A stretch of 64,000 nucleotides of DNA, from positions 16,386,984 through 16,450,983 of the forward strand of contig NC_092564.1 in the NCBI RefSeq assembly GCF_037975245.1, in the 5' to 3' direction. The notes under the pieces were generated by a model, which searched no databases, had not been told where the DNA came from, and worked only from the letters and a program-made list of their open reading frames with translations. The position numbers were made by a program, and so were the translations under genes. Below are positions 9,650-24,348 of the stretch, in pieces. This DNA comes from Apostichopus japonicus (Eukaryota; Echinodermata; Holothuroidea; Aspidochirotida; Stichopodidae). Each line of letters begins with the position of its first letter. Position 1 is the stretch's first letter.

Positions 9650-12600
9650 ACAACCCTTTAAGATAACACTGTATTACACCACTGTTAGTAACTGATTGCT
9701 ACAGTCAAGCATTTTGACTCTCTTTCATGCACTAACAGAATGCACTTCTGGGTAAAAAACAAACAAAAAACAACGGAAATGCCATCAATTGAAAACCCAG
9801 CCTTGAAAACATTGAATTCTCGAGATAATTGATAGGAAAGGAAGTATATGTAACGGTATGTAGAAAAATTGACTCATAATAGAAAACATACTAGTATAAA
9901 TATGGATATAGTTTTGGATTCGAAATATGCATATGTTTTCCGTTATAATCCAACATTTATGTTGAGGACTTTCAATGAAGTACGCAACAAAAAAACAAAA
10001 AAATGAATAAATACAAGTAAAAAAGAATGATTCACACGTTGCAACAAACTAAAAATTCTTCTGTTCGTTAAGCCTGCTAACAATGTAATTATTTCATCAC
10101 TAGTTGGATTTGAAATTCTAACTCCGGAAAAAATCTTACTGCTACTGGTATAAAATTCAGACATAATTTTAATATTAATAACATAGTGCTTAGTTCAGTT
10201 GCCTTACCCCTTATAACAACATGCTGTGAGTCTAACCCGAACAATTCTTTACAAATACTTCCTATCCAAATAAAGACATCGTAGATGCAAAAGCACCCGA
10301 ACGCTCATAGAAAAAAAACTTTCTACTGTATGTAATCAAAACGCAATGTTAAAATGTTAAGATCTTATTCTGCCATTTTGCTGCAATTTATCAATTTGCT
10401 GCAAAAGTGTTGAAATTGTGACAATGTGACATTGCATGTAGTTAGTTCATCATTTTGTTGCACCATGTTGAATTGACGAGATAAATGAAATGATCAATTT
10501 ATCATTTTGCCTGCGAATTGTTAATATTGGTGGCATTTCCTAAATAATCATTTTTGCAGCACAATGTGGAATTCGTCATAGTATTAGTCTTCGCACATGG
10601 TGTGTGACGTGTTCATGGTATAAGTCTTTGCCATGTTTCCTCATATAATATGTTACAAGTTAAATGCTTCCTTAGCTATGAGTTGAATCACAGTATGTGG
10701 AATTGTGATGCTATTATGATAGATTTCATTCAAAAACATCATGATACTTGCAGTGTGACACATTTGAAATGTGAGCTAATTTATTAATGTTTATTCATCA
10801 TAATTTAATGTGTAGTCATTTAGAAATTTCACCAGTATGCAACTTGTTTGTAAGAACATTAGTTTGAATAGTTTCATCAGTGGCTGCCTTCTGATACTAA
10901 AGCAAAATGATGACATTACTAAATCTGCTGTTGCCAGACGCATTCGTGTATCATCACTAAATTAAAGAAAATATCCACGGTGCCAATCGTTATAAATTGT
11001 GGCTTTTTAATGAAACTCTCCAGCAATATTTCTCTATCAATTGACTTCATTCACCGTAATATTTCTTTAATTTATGCATACTGCAAGTCTGACAAGATTA
11101 AGCAAGAACCTTTTTTTCTTTAGCTTAGGAAATTTCTTAGGGACATTTCGTTGCAATCATACAATCCAGTTACAACATATGATTTGTTTTTTTTTTCACG
11201 TTTGTAAAGTTACGATACTATTCGATACTACACACAATAAAGTTCGTTTAGATTGGACTCCGCGCAAGTTTATATCAAATCGGAAATGAGGATGAAAAAA
11301 AAGGTAATTAAATCTGTTGGTAATTCAGGTTTGTACTTTGCACTCACTTTCATGTAACTGTAAATGGATGGTGTATATTAGGTTTGTACTAGTAACGATT
11401 TCTGAGGAGAGATTTCACTAGCCTGACTGATCATGGTTTCATTCCAAATAAAGTTTAAAACAATATCAAACGTTTTGGGATTTTGTAAAAGTGAATTTGA
11501 ACTAAAATGTTGATGCGAGGAAATGACGAGAACTGAAGCAATTTGTGTATGCTCGACAGGTTCATTACATTGTATAGACCTACTTTTTTTTAATCGTTGC
11601 TAAGCGCTACCATTTTGGAATCGAGGGTGTTTGTTGTTCGGGTGGGGGGGGGGGAAGGTGGTTGCTCCATAAAGACGAATATAAATGCACGTTATTTTAT
11701 TAAAATATTTTCATGCGTATGAGAAAACTAAAGTTTGCTTCAAATGTCAATGCAATATATCACAATCTGATTCGCGACTTTGCGACATGTTCGATCCAAG
11801 CCATTTATAATACGCTTATATATAGTTAAATAACATTTATACATTATAGAAAATGGGGGGGGGGGTATTATTTATCAATGCGGACATTAGGGGAAAAAAT
11901 CTTCGCAACACAATATAATATAGGCTATCCGTAAGGGGAAAAAATCTATTTTTATCGAACATTGCTGCCGAACGGAAAATTAGTATAAACACCATTTTCA
12001 ACAGCAGTGTTTCCCGACCCTTTTCTTATTTTATTTTTTTTATAAACAGAAATGCAACGATGACAGTCTTATTTTAAAACAATAACGCCTATTGTTATCG
12101 ATAATGACTCCCTATATTTTGTATAGGACTGCTTCAAATATCGGTTATAGTTTTACTTTACCTTGCAATGTAAATCATTGAAAATAGTAATATTTCACGA
12201 TTAAATCCTATATTTTAGTTTAATAGATTTTTATATATTCTTAGTATGAAGATTTCATTTCCCTTGGCTACAATATTTATCAATGATTTCTTCCACCTAT
12301 GATATTATATAGATATAAGGTTAACAAAACAATAACGGAATGTTACATACCTATACTAACGATGGCACCACTCTCAAATCTTGTGGAAAGGTGTTTTTCT
12401 TCTTCTCGTTCTTTTCTGTCTTCTTTCGATATGTCGATTATAAAGCAAAATATGATTGATTCTGCAAATGACAAACGCTTATATATGAAATGTGATTCAT
12501 GAATATTCATTTTGTCATTTACTATCTTTTGGCTTCAGTAACATCGAATCGTCTGCGAGATGCTATTCCTGGGAACACAAATATTGGCAAAGGCTATCAG

Positions 12601-14096
12601 CGTGCGTATCAAAGTAAAAAAAAAGAAAAAAAAACAAGTACAGGTTTCATGGTTCACAAGATTAGTATTGCTTAAGCGCGAAAGAAGATTGTAAAAGGTG
12701 ATTGGTTGATTGGGATTAGCTAGGAACGGCGGGGGTGGGGTGTGGGAGTGGAGGGGAGGGAACGTTTGTCACAAGTTTCTAACGGATTGTGTTCATTTTT
12801 AAATGTTCCTTTGTTTACTATAGTTGTGACTGCAATTTTATTTTGTCAGAAATTATCAAGCTGTTCAGGAATTTGTGAAATAACCCATTCTTTTGAAGTA
12901 CATATCATTTACATACTTTTTGGACGGTTAACCGCTTATGGAAAACCCAAAGTAGGCTATCCCCAACATCCTCCCTCCCTCGTCCCCCTTGGTTTATTAT
13001 TTTTGAGGACGCCCATGTGAGTAGTGATACCAACCTCTTTCGAATCTGACAAGTTCATCGACCATATGAGCAAATTAACCAACGGAAATTTGAATGGGAA
13101 TTAATAAACAATTTGATATGAGCAAAGGCACTAATTTCATTCTTTCTTCCTTTTAAAAAAAACCCTAAACCGATAAAACTTCTTGTACCGGTATCTCATA
13201 CCAAGGGGTACTACACTACCAGTATTAGTACTCATTCTGCTGCAAGACTCGTAGTCTGGTTGAAGTACCGTATATCAGAATGGTATCGAAAACTTTACCA
13301 ACTGATTCATGAGTGAACTTATTGTCGCTAACGAGAACTAAATTTCAAATCAAAAGCACTTTTGCAGATAGACTTTGCAGAATTTTTGTCTCATTATCGA
13401 GAAAAGTTGACCAAAGCTGATGTTGTATAGCATGATGTGTTAATAACGTCTGACATAGTTAGATATCTCCTGAGATAGTGACGTAGATGGTGAATGACGA
13501 TAAACTTGCTAAATACGTAAGAAACTAACAATGCCTAAGTTAGATTTGTTTGGGAACATCTTTGTATCCGTGAACCGTGAGTAGAACGCAAAGATAAAGA
13601 TTGTGGACGCACAATAACGCGTCTGTATGTACGCATATCAGCATGGAATCTAGAAGAAACGTAAAATGGTATTTTTGTAAACGAGAATAGCATAAGCTCA
13701 TGTAAACAATCCTCTTGGTCAGAAGGGTGCATGGTCAGAAAGAGGGGGCTATGACAGATTGTCTCGTTGCCCCGGGGCCCTTACGGAAAGGTCGCAAACC
13801 GTTCAGATGGAGAAGAAGGAAAGAACAACACGTCAGAATGTACACTCGCACCGAATATGTCAACTGAAAAAAAACAGAGATGAGTAACTTAGCGGAGAAC
13901 TGAAGTCAAGCTGCATGACACTAACAGAGCTAAAGTTTTCTCTCATAATCACTTCTTGTTTGTCTTTTCCTTGGTCATTTATTTTCATTTATTCATTTCC
14001 AGTATAAATATAAATATTTATAAACAGGACATCAAAAGTGAGTACGTAATAAGAAAATGTTATTTAAAATGTTAGTGTACAAAAAACATAAACAAA

Positions 14097-14100
<4 letters not shown>
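9650..14100. other. non-coding, no gene seen
   Basis: AT-rich intergenic sequence, with poly-G runs at about 11642-11653 and 11855-11866. A stretch at about 10890-10975 (GATGACATT...CTGTTGCCAGAC) resembles pieces of the repeats near 37140 and 38785. Short open frames here lack splice signals and similarity and are treated as chance. Confidence 0.5.

Positions 14101-14172
<72 letters not shown>
14100..14172. repeat. (TA)n microsatellite
   Basis: About 34 consecutive TA dinucleotides followed by CATACATATATAC. Confidence 0.95.
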
Positions 14173-14173
<1 letters not shown>

Positions 14174-17100
14174 CATATATACAAAACGTACAAGTGCAGC
14201 TGTCTACAATCAATTATCCAGATTACCATTTTGTAAATAAATAGCAGCACGATAAATAAAACTATTTCTATACACATTAATTCTGAATTTTGGTGTTATT
14301 GCTTTGTTTCTCAAATATACCTAGTAGTTTCTCGAAGTAGAGAGTTAAGTTCGGTATGCAAAGAATGTCTGTCATTTCTCTGTATGCAATTTACACTGTT
14401 CTATTTACACTGTTCAATTTACACTGTTCTATTTACACTGTTCTGTCTGTGTAAATACGAAGAGAACGATTTACAGGTGTGGAGCTGTTGTGTGTATTTT
14501 GCTATGATCTTTGCAACAGGTTGATAGTGGTACTTGGTATAGGCAGCTGTTAGGACAAAGGGAGGGATCGGGTTGGGGGGGGGGCGGAGAGGGACGCGGA
14601 AGTGGAAACTTCTAGGGTCATAACATAACAGAAGAAATTACCTTAGCAGTGTATTTTCAAACAGTATATTTATCATATTCATGTAACTCATAGGCAGTTT
14701 ACATGTAAAGTGATATGGTGATGTACCTATAGGCCTACACGTGTCCATTTCACTTTACATTAGTATTGGTATATTTTCGTTGTAGGAAAATTTGTTAATG
14801 GCGTGAACAGGTAACAATCTTATACTATATGTCAAATTATTACAAGTTTTTATATAACAAACTCATTATACATGCATTCATGTGTAGAACGAAAGTTTAC
14901 ATTTCAGTAATTTAGGAAGCTCATCGCATGCACATATGTACTTTTAATTGTATTCCAATTATGAAACAAAATTATCATATCCTCTACATGCATTTGTCAA
15001 TACAGTTGTTTGGCTTCATATATTAAGGACACTCATCGGAGAGACTCTTGTGATAAGTACGGTTGTATTTCAAATTATGAAACAAACTATACCCTATACA
15101 TGTATTTGTGTATGATACGATTGATTGTATTTGAAGTATTTAGCAAGTTCATTACACATGCACTATAATATAATGTTCCAATTATAATACAAATGCATGA
15201 CCATACATATATATTTGTATAAGTATGGCTGTTCACATTCCAAGTAAGAAAACAAGTTCACCTTACATGCCCTTGTGAATGGTGTAGGCCCTATTGTTGT
15301 TTGTATTCCAGTTATATGCATCACTGATTTGAATATTTCGTGGTGGAAGTGATTGTTTAAATTACACATTTTACAAACATGCAAAGCTATAGGTGCCTTA
15401 CCACAGCAGAAGGGAGAGTGAACCCAGGGTTGTTGAAATTAACTCGTATGTAGGATGGGGTCTTGAGTTAGTAATCCACCCCCTCCGTCCGAGTCCGAAA
15501 GAAGAATTGAAATTTTACACCCGCCCCCATCCCTGCATCCGCGCGTGGTAACCATTGGTAAAATTATATGCAAAACAATAAAGCTATCGCACCCAATTCG
15601 TAAGTATATATATATACTGACTTACTTAAGAGGGTAAACACAGGTTAGCATTAAAGCGAGGTTACAACAACGACGAACATAATTGAAATTTATCAATAAT
15701 CGTTCAGCATTACACGGAGAGAAAATATATTCAGATTGAAATGTCTGGAAAAGGGATAAATAATTCGGAAGCTTTCCTCTTTGTTTTTCTTCTCTAAAAA
15801 TAGTAAATTAAGGCGTTCTTTCCTATTTTCAAACTCTATCAAAACAATTACCAGCGCATAATTTGGACGATAAAAACAACAAAAAAGTGATGACGTCATA
15901 ATGCACTATGGGAATGACGTTTGAAATAACATGCATTTCTATAGAATACAAACATAAAGCATACATAATGCGAAATTAATAGACGACTTTTAATATGTAA
16001 GTGGCGCATTTTTGTCATTTTATTTAAAAGTCTTATTGAATAGAAATAGAGAGAATAATAACAACAACATGCAAACTATATATGTTGTTGATAAAAAGAA
16101 AATAATAAGAAGAAGAAATAAAAGATATTGCAGATTCGTAAGTCGACCCATCGTTGTTCATATTACGCGGATTAGACCTTCATTTGACCTTTTACAACGA
16201 TAAAAAAGACTTTTAGTCGCCAGCTAGTATAATATGATAATGCACAAATTTAATTACAACATGCTTGTTTTGTTTAATAGTGTTACATTGGTAGAGCCAA
16301 TGTACGTGCAGGGGGGGGGGGAAGCTTTCAAAAAGTTGGGGGGCAGAACATCAGAGGGTCAGTTTCTTACTTCACAACCACCACTCGTTTTGCTATAAAG
16401 CGATACACACCGGCCATGTCACTTAATATTTATGTGTTAGAATACTATCAATACTGTTATTTTGCACGTGAATAATTAAAATAAAATATTAAAATTAACA
16501 AAGGCTTAAGATATCCAAAAGACAGTTCTTCATCAAATTTGGGGTACATTTTATTTGCAAGTATAGGGCGCATTTGCTATTTTGGAAAAGAAGTGGGGGG
16601 CTCCTACACCCCTGAGTACGTGAACGTGGTTTATGTATCGGGTAAGCTTTATGCTGGTGACCTCATCATTCATATTATCTACCATAAGTGCTCTCTTTGC
16701 TTGTCGGATTCAGTTAGCACCCTCTGGCACCCTTAGGTATCATATGCCTCGACCCTCCTTGTTATTCAGTTCTTAGGCAAGGCACTACGAAAAAGTTGCT
16801 TTATCTTGTATATGCCAATTATGCCATTCTCTAACTTTCCTTACTCCATCCATTATGCACATTTGCATACAGTACACGTGTTAATTGTTAATAACCGAAG
16901 AAAATTCTCATTTGCGTGAAACAGGTGCTGTTAAAGTTCAAATTTAAATGACAATAAAAAATGAGTGTTTTAATAACAAACCACACAATTTAGCAGCTAA
17001 GGGACCATTTAATTAAATAATTAAGCTAACCACAAGAAAACACGCATTCTACACTATAAGGTCAAGTTTAGTGCAAGTTGGAACGATTTAAAATAATCTA

Positions 17101-17798
17101 AAATGATGGCAGGCTAGATACGTTATGCAAATGCTCAATAACGTCAATGTGTTCACACTGTATTAGGAAATATTTAGACGTAGAGCTTTGGAGGAACAAT
17201 GTGGTGTGATTAAATCTGGCATAAAATAATATTTAAATCTGCCATAAAATAATATTTTAATATGAGGGACACCGTCAACTTCAAGAGGGGTACAATAGTA
17301 ATTTCCTGTAAATTATGAAGCTTTTGTACGCACGATGGCGGCAGTTGCCTGGGAAGTGTGCAGGGGGGGGGGGGGGGGGAGGTAACCCATGTGCCTCGAC
17401 TTGGCTACAGGCCTGGCCCGAAACTGTCTTTAAATAATATTCAATCGTATATGTTAAAGCCATATTTGTGTTATTATATCAACACATTTGAAATGATAAT
17501 TGAAAGGCTTTGCTAACGATCTGCATATGGGTGAGTGGGTTTAGTGCAGCATAGTCTCGACTTTTATTCAGATCGATTGTTTCTTTGTTTAAATAAAATA
17601 AAAAATTACTTTGACTTCTTTTGCAGTTTATCTCTGGCCACTTATTACTGATAATGATTAAGAACATTTTTCATTTGTAAGGAAAGAAACTCTAACTTTG
17701 CAATAGAACCAAAGCCACTATTTTTAAACCTCTGTTAGTTTGGCCTAAGGTTTTGCTGCAAGCTGCTTTTCATCATGACCATGCATGTGCACGTCATA

Positions 17799-17800
<2 letters not shown>
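14173..17800. other. non-coding, no gene seen
   Basis: AT-rich sequence. It includes a short triplication of TTTACACTGTTC at about 14388-14445, G-runs at about 14574 and 16310, and a C/G-homopolymer patch at about 17361-17379 with flanking GC-richer sequence, possibly an old DNA-element remnant. No exon or RNA gene supported. Confidence 0.5.
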
Positions 17801-17844
<44 letters not shown>

Positions 17845-18035
17845 ATATATGTGTATGTGTATATATATGCATGTGTATATATATGCATGTGTATATATAT
17901 GTATGTATGTATATATATATATATATATATATTAGGCCTATATAAATGTATATATATATATACATATATATTTATATATATATATATAGGCCTATTCATA
18001 AATATATCTATATATATACATATATATTTATTTAA
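17798..18035. repeat. compound TA/GTATATAT microsatellite
   Basis: A (TA)n run changing into ATATATGTGT, ATGCATGTGT and AGGCCTAT-interrupted TA blocks. Open frames across it on both strands are artefacts of the repeat. Confidence 0.95.
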
Positions 18036-21000
18036 AACAATGAGAGGATATATTAATCCATAACATATGACAAGGGCTCACTTGATGTGTCTTCAATCAT
18101 ATCACAGAATAAACACAAGTATTGATTAGCTGTTACTATAAATGGCTTGGTAATAGTTTTAATTTACACGGAATGAGAACATGTTGAAATAGCAGCATAA
18201 ATCGATCGAGTAATAGTATTTCATTTTATGTTCTGTTTGACATACGGGTATAGTACTAAACAAACATGAAAGTTTATATTTATTTCACCTAAATATGCTA
18301 AAAATAGTCCCCATCGTTCATTCAAAGGTTATTACTTCCATGAAGTAAGGGATTTTCCCCGCTACCGCATTTTGCCTGATAACGCTATGCTCCCCCCCCC
18401 CCCAACCCTCCCTACATGTCTAGATGATAAGGTGAACTATACTTACTTAACTTACTGCATGAGCATATGAGAAAATATAATCACTTACTTTCAACAACAA
18501 AATTAAAAAACAGGAAAAATGAGATTATTATCTAGGCTATGAGCTTGTTTGCAGTATACCTTAGACAATAACCATCGCTGTTTAACTCAAATCCGATATC
18601 GATCAACCTGAACATTTCATTTGTATGTTATTGCAAACCCGTGTGCGTGTCTGCACCTGTGGGTATTTTTTTTTTTCGGGGAGGGGAAAGGAGAAGGAGG
18701 GATGTTGTTAGACACAACTTCTTTTGAAATTCGTTGTCCGAAAAAAAAGAACCATGATCTTCAAATTTATATTGTGACATTGTTATCAATAGATATTTGT
18801 CAGTATATTGTACATACTACAATACGAATACGGTACCTCTTCAATGTACATACCGTGGAGCTTTTAACGTCATCCGCGTGTATACATACAGATAACATTG
18901 TCCGTCTATATTCTAAGAGCATGCGCGCAAGGTTACAATAACAACGCAACATAATATTGGCGGGAAAAATAGTATAGACCCAAAAATGTCATGAGTTGTC
19001 GCCGGAAACTCGGATGAATTGAGGATTTTGATCATAAAATGTCACCGGGTTTGTTTACAACAGCAGTCATGGTGACATAAAGTGTTATCGTCAACGAGAT
19101 GTATCAGCAAGCTCAGATGGTGAACACCGTTTGACAATTACGAGCGAATTTTCATCTTAAATCGGATTATTCATGCGTAGTTGAGTCGAGCATTCCATAA
19201 ATATATATATATATATTTATGTATATATATATATATTAGGTATCTATAAAAACTTCAATTACTATGAAATGTTGAATAGCCTACGATTTTTTTTTTGTCT
19301 CTCTCGCTTTGTAACGGAGAGAAAGAGAGACAATGCACTGACTTAGGTAAGTGGGGGTTAACGCAAATGTAAAACAATTAAAAAATCTATAAATGTCATA
19401 AGGTTGTCCAAATTGAGTGAAAATCAAAATGAGTGAAATTGCGAAGTTTCTGTAATTGATTTCACAATCCGATGACGATATCTCGCGACGTAGGTAAAGA
19501 ATACGAGAAAAAGGTCACACGCATTGCAAGTTTAAGAAAATAAGACATTCTATGTCGTCGAGAGAAAGAGAAACAGCGGCATGGAAGGGAGTGAGTAAAA
19601 AAAAAGGAAAGAATGAAGTGTGGCCCATAAGGTCGTTGAAACCGACCCTTTGTATGGTTGGCTCCCGAATATTTTTGTTTTGCCTTCTGAGGCATATTTA
19701 GACTATATAGTAAGCCTTAATTTGGGTGTACATAGTGGCGGCACCGTGGGGGAGTGGGGCTTGGGGATCCTCCAACGATGCATGGTGCTTGCCCACCGTG
19801 TTCCGCTCCCCCTCCCTGACTCTCCCTTACTGCCTCATGTCCTTTCTTGGGTGATAAGAGGCTTATAAATTCTTAGCCCCTGGACCCACACAGGAGCTTT
19901 GAAATACATTCCAATGAATTTGGAAACTTTGGTTCATGATGTAGAATAGGATGATGGTGATGGTGGGGGTTGGGAGTTGGGGGAGGGGGGGGGAGGGGGT
20001 AAGACGTATTCCTTAGCTCTCTATAGCTTATGCGTGATGTGCACTTTATACAGGTGTGCTTTTTGACTGTTTGCTTCCCCCACTTCCCCTCCTCCACTTT
20101 GTAGTTTCAAGTGCCGCCATGCACTGGGTTGCACGTACCCGCACCCAATGGATCCGCGCCTGACACGTATCATGAAGAAGAGGACAGGGGTAGAGAGGTG
20201 GAGAAGGGAAGGGAGTGGTGGGATTGGAGAGGTGATAGGCTACGATCATCAGAATATTGGTCATTAGTTCTATTCGAAAACACCGAGTATATCACGGGGG
20301 AAAAAAAGAAATTAGGGAAAGCCAAAAAATAATTATTATTCTTCCGCAGCCTCAGTGCAGATGCGTTAATTAGTTGATCCAAATTATACATTAAATTTAA
20401 CATGGATCAAAAATCTTATTATTAAAAGTATTTCTTTTAACTCGAGTTAAATTATTACATGCCGTATATTACTTGAAGTATTCATGATATAATATACACC
20501 TGGAAACATTATGCAAAATTTAACATCAAAATTTGATTTTGTAGTCAATAGTCGAAGCTATAACTTACATGCTTTCTGAGCACCCGATTCCGCATGAGGA
20601 GATGTGGTCTGGCCCAGTTTTCATGGAAAATCCTGGGTTATGCGTGGGCCTAGAAGTTTGTGAACCACTGTATCATAGTAAGTAAATGAAGAAGATATGT
20701 GTTTACAAGTACATATTCATTATGCGCCTGTACAGAACTGATAGTAACTTCTATAACACAGATGGGTGCACGTAATGTACTTCATATTGAAATATCAGTG
20801 AGTAAGAAAGGTGCTTGGCGAAAATACAGGTACTTGGTAAACTAATATATGCACGTAGCATTTAATGCAGGGATATTTACTTCCATAACACTTATAGGGC
20901 TGGTCTTTTACTTTACGTTTTAACCAACTTAGAGAGACGTATTTCGGTATCCTCTATCTCAAATATCAAACTCTATAGTTGGTTATTATCCTCTACAATT

Positions 21001-22257
21001 CGTGACCCGTGACCAGATGCTTATTTGGCTAATTCAGCTAGCTTTATGTTCACCAATGCAGTTGGAACATTTTATTCTGTGCTTTCAAGACACGCTTCAA
21101 AGCTCTTCTATGGTGACAGTATTGGCATACTATTCAATGCTCTATCCTGTTTTTACTTTAAAGAATTTTTTTTGTGTGTGAAAAATGGGATCCAGTCCTT
21201 ACAGTCATATCATATTCTCCTGAATCATAAGATAAAAAATCCTCGAACTGTGTCGATGAAAAAATTATGGAGTTCATTGTTTCAATGTTATAGACTGTCA
21301 CTAAAAAATTCCTTTAATAAGAGGTACGAAACTGTTCATACTGTCAGTACAATTCAGGCCCGGTATGTGTCTATGCATTGTAGACCTACAGTATGGCTGT
21401 AAATTCGTGATAGTAATGGCCCGGCATTAATGTTCTTTTAAAGGTCAGTGGAGTACCGACGACCTCATTTACTATATCGTTTAGTTCTATCCTTCAGCTA
21501 TGTGATTTCGTCGTGATTCGGTTTGACCAGGTTTTGCCAGAAATAAATAGAAATAATATTACTTGTAAAGGTTCGGAGTCAAAAAGTGCTCAAAGCAAGG
21601 AAAAATTTCCCAAACTTCTCGAATGCAAGTTTATCTTATACAGGCACAATTCCGCTAAATGCATGGGTGGAAATAATCCACGAAAATGTCTCAAAATGCA
21701 AAACTGAAGTTACCTTGTTTCTGCACTGTTGTAATTTTGACCCGTTTTCGTTAAAGCTTTGTCGTTTTAAATATTGCAATTGAAAAAAGTGGTTACAATT
21801 TGATTAATGAGCACGCGGCAAATACAGTGTCTATCTGTTACGGGTAAGGTGAAACGATTCGACTGGACAACACCAAAACTCGAGTGACGTGTGTCTTTGA
21901 TAAAGAGTGGCTTTATTTAAATCCTCGTAGCCAGACAATAACCGGAATTCGGTCGGTTTCCGTTTTTTTTTTACAGATATCTGCAGGTCCTTTAAGACAG
22001 GTATCCTTAAGATCTATAATGAATTCACCAGCGGGGAACCAAAGTTGCCCCTACTATAATAGCTCACCGACGATCCTAATAGTAAGATACTGCGGGCTAA
22101 CGTCGCCCAACGGACATCTTCTGTGGTGACACCCAGCACCCCTTGCACCAAGTATAGTACAAACTACGAATATAACGCCCTAACCTGCTTACCCGGCCTA
22201 TTCATACTGACCCTTTATACCTGCATTTTATGCAAAGTAATCTAAACAAAGACTTAC
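18036..22257. other. non-coding, no supported gene
   Basis: AT-rich intergenic DNA with poly-C and poly-G patches at about 18391 and 19980. A GC-richer stretch at 19730-20165 could be an unresolved transposon remnant. The longest open frame, 125 codons at 21025-21402 (+), has no recognisable motif and lies in sequence without splice signals. The 21840-22140 stretch differs in composition from its neighbours and may be a retroelement fragment, but I could not define its ends. Confidence 0.4.
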
Positions 22258-22308
22258 CACAAATTCGATTGATGCCCGTGGAGAAATCAGTGAAACAAAC
22301 AAAGCATA
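22258..22308 (-). CDS. candidate 51 nt exon, unassigned
   Basis: A minus-strand segment between an acceptor (ACATTCTAG before 22308) and a strong donor (GTG|GTAAGTC after 22258). It is 51 nt, a multiple of 3, and open in phase 1 as CFVCFTDFSTGINRIC, the same phase as the micro-exon array upstream on the same strand. It is also open in phase 0, so phase is not proof. It could be a downstream exon of the array gene or a chance match. Confidence 0.25.
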
Positions 22309-22722
22309 CTAGAATGTCTAATGTTGCTAATGAGAACATCTTGAGCAAAACAGAAAAGAAATGAATATTCATGTCTAAATATATACAGCTGCACGATAGT
22401 CGTTAGACTTGTGTCAAGCATACTCGTGACATATATCATGCAGTTAAACATTGAAAGCACAGTGTGAGAATTAAAGGGACTTTCGAAGTTACCGTAAACT
22501 ATATGGTGGCTTAATAGGGACATAAGGGGGAGGGGGAGGGGGGAGGGGGTGTCCCCAAATCTCAATATTGTGACTTTTCATATCAAAATTTTGACTTAAC
22601 AATTCAAAAATTTGTTTAAACAGTTACATAGTTTACTGTATCTGTTTAATTTGTGTACATCATCGTTTGGAATATTAAAAGTAATCAGGAATGTTCCCTG
22701 CAATTCATGTAGGATAGAACTG

Positions 22723-22780
<58 letters not shown>

Positions 22781-23653
22781 GTATATTTTGGCTGGCTCAC
22801 AATTATGTTCTTTATTCATACAGTCCACTTTTACGTCTGCGTTGTTTTGCTATAGACATCACATTCGTTACAGTTCATTATTCTGGGTTTTCAAAGACCA
22901 CGTTTAATATCGCCGCAGGTTTCACTTTCGAAGACAATTGGAACGTTGCGTTTCTTAACGACAAGAACCTAAATAGAAAGAAAGGAACGAAATACCCCCT
23001 CTAGCGACGAAAGGTATCCACGTATAGGAAATTTAAAGGTTAACATCATGACTGAACAAGTAACAGGATACATGTGATTCAAGTCAAATAGGTTTACCCC
23101 TGGGAAGGGCTTTCATTTTATTTATATACAATAGGAAAATTTGCAAAGAAGAAGTGTGTTACAGATAATGACCGTTTGTAAGAACTGAATCCCCCAAATA
23201 TATACTTTAAATTGTTGAACAACGAATGTATACATGGGAAAGCTATATGGATATAGATATATATATATATAATTATTTGTACAAGAAGGTAGGCTTTCCA
23301 CCTGTTGACATGAAGTCAAAGACCAATCAGAGATTGAGACAACATGCTTCAAATTAAGGTTTCTTATCCAAGCGTGCATATATTTATTAAAAGTGAGTAA
23401 ATTGTCTTAACAGTCGTTTATAGTACATTTAACCTTCTCCGTCCAAATAAAGTTGTACATGAAATGTATTGGTGGACTCAGAAGCACTTGGAAAAGCTGA
23501 TAAAGGGCCACATATGTCATCAATGTTATTTTGCTAATTTGGGTAAGATCTCGCTGCATGGTGAGCCCATAAGCTAAGAATGCTCTCTTAAGACGGGAAA
23601 GCTTACACATGAAATTGAGACGGAAAATATTTTGGTCTCCCCGGTATATATAT
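22309..23653. other. non-coding, no gene seen
   Basis: Contains a G-rich run at about 22527-22549, a (TA)n run at 22728-22778 and otherwise AT-rich sequence. Confidence 0.5.
22728..22778. repeat. (TA)n microsatellite
   Basis: About 25 TA dinucleotides. Confidence 0.95.
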
Positions 23654-24348
23654 CAGGCGCGTATCCAGGATTTTCTAACCCGGGGGGCGCGAATTACTAT
23701 CTAACCGGAGCGCCACCATCGGTTGGCACGCAGCGTACAAGAAAATTTCTGGTTTTGATACCCCCCCCCCCCCCCCAGATCACCGGAAACGGCACTTCTC
23801 GGGCTTGAAATGACCAACCAGATGTACACTTTTGGCCTGAGAACCAAGTATTTCCTAATAGTTTTTTTTTCCATTCATAACCTTGTTGAAGATTGTCAAC
23901 CCGGCACACGTCATGTTCGACCTGATCGCATGTCCTGTGGGTCTTTGCTTTTGTACGTGATTCTACGTCGCGGCCCACAATACCCGTCAGCCCCACTTTT
24001 CAAGGTTTTAAGCCCCAAATTTGTTCAGAATTTGAAAATCACATTTCTCGTGAATAAACTCACTTCAAAACATACCCATAATGTTGTACAAAATTTCATC
24101 TATGGACAACAATATAGAAAAACTACCTTCAACCCCTAACAGACCGGTCAAAATTGCACGAGTAGAGGGAAGTGTGATGCAGAATGTTGGTCAGAAATTT
24201 TCGAAAATTCAGACACAGTTAATTTATTGGTGTACAAATATTAAACCTCTTATAACGGCTATTATAAAACTTGGTTGAAGGAAATGAAAAAATAGCAGAT
24301 ATTTCCTTCAACCGAACACTACACACATAGGCGTAGGAGGCGCGGCGG

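Noticed and set aside
17735-18063. Tyr/Ile-rich frames (also at 14032, 50022, 58127)
   Set aside because: Translations of TA/GTATATAT microsatellites.
19730-20165. GC-richer stretch with AGTGGCGGCACCGTGGG, possible hAT-like element
   Set aside because: No matching inverted end or target duplication could be found.
21025-21402. Longest simple plus-strand frame in the 18-23 kb stretch, 125 codons
   Set aside because: No recognisable domain, no start context or splice signals, AT-rich background where such frames arise by chance.
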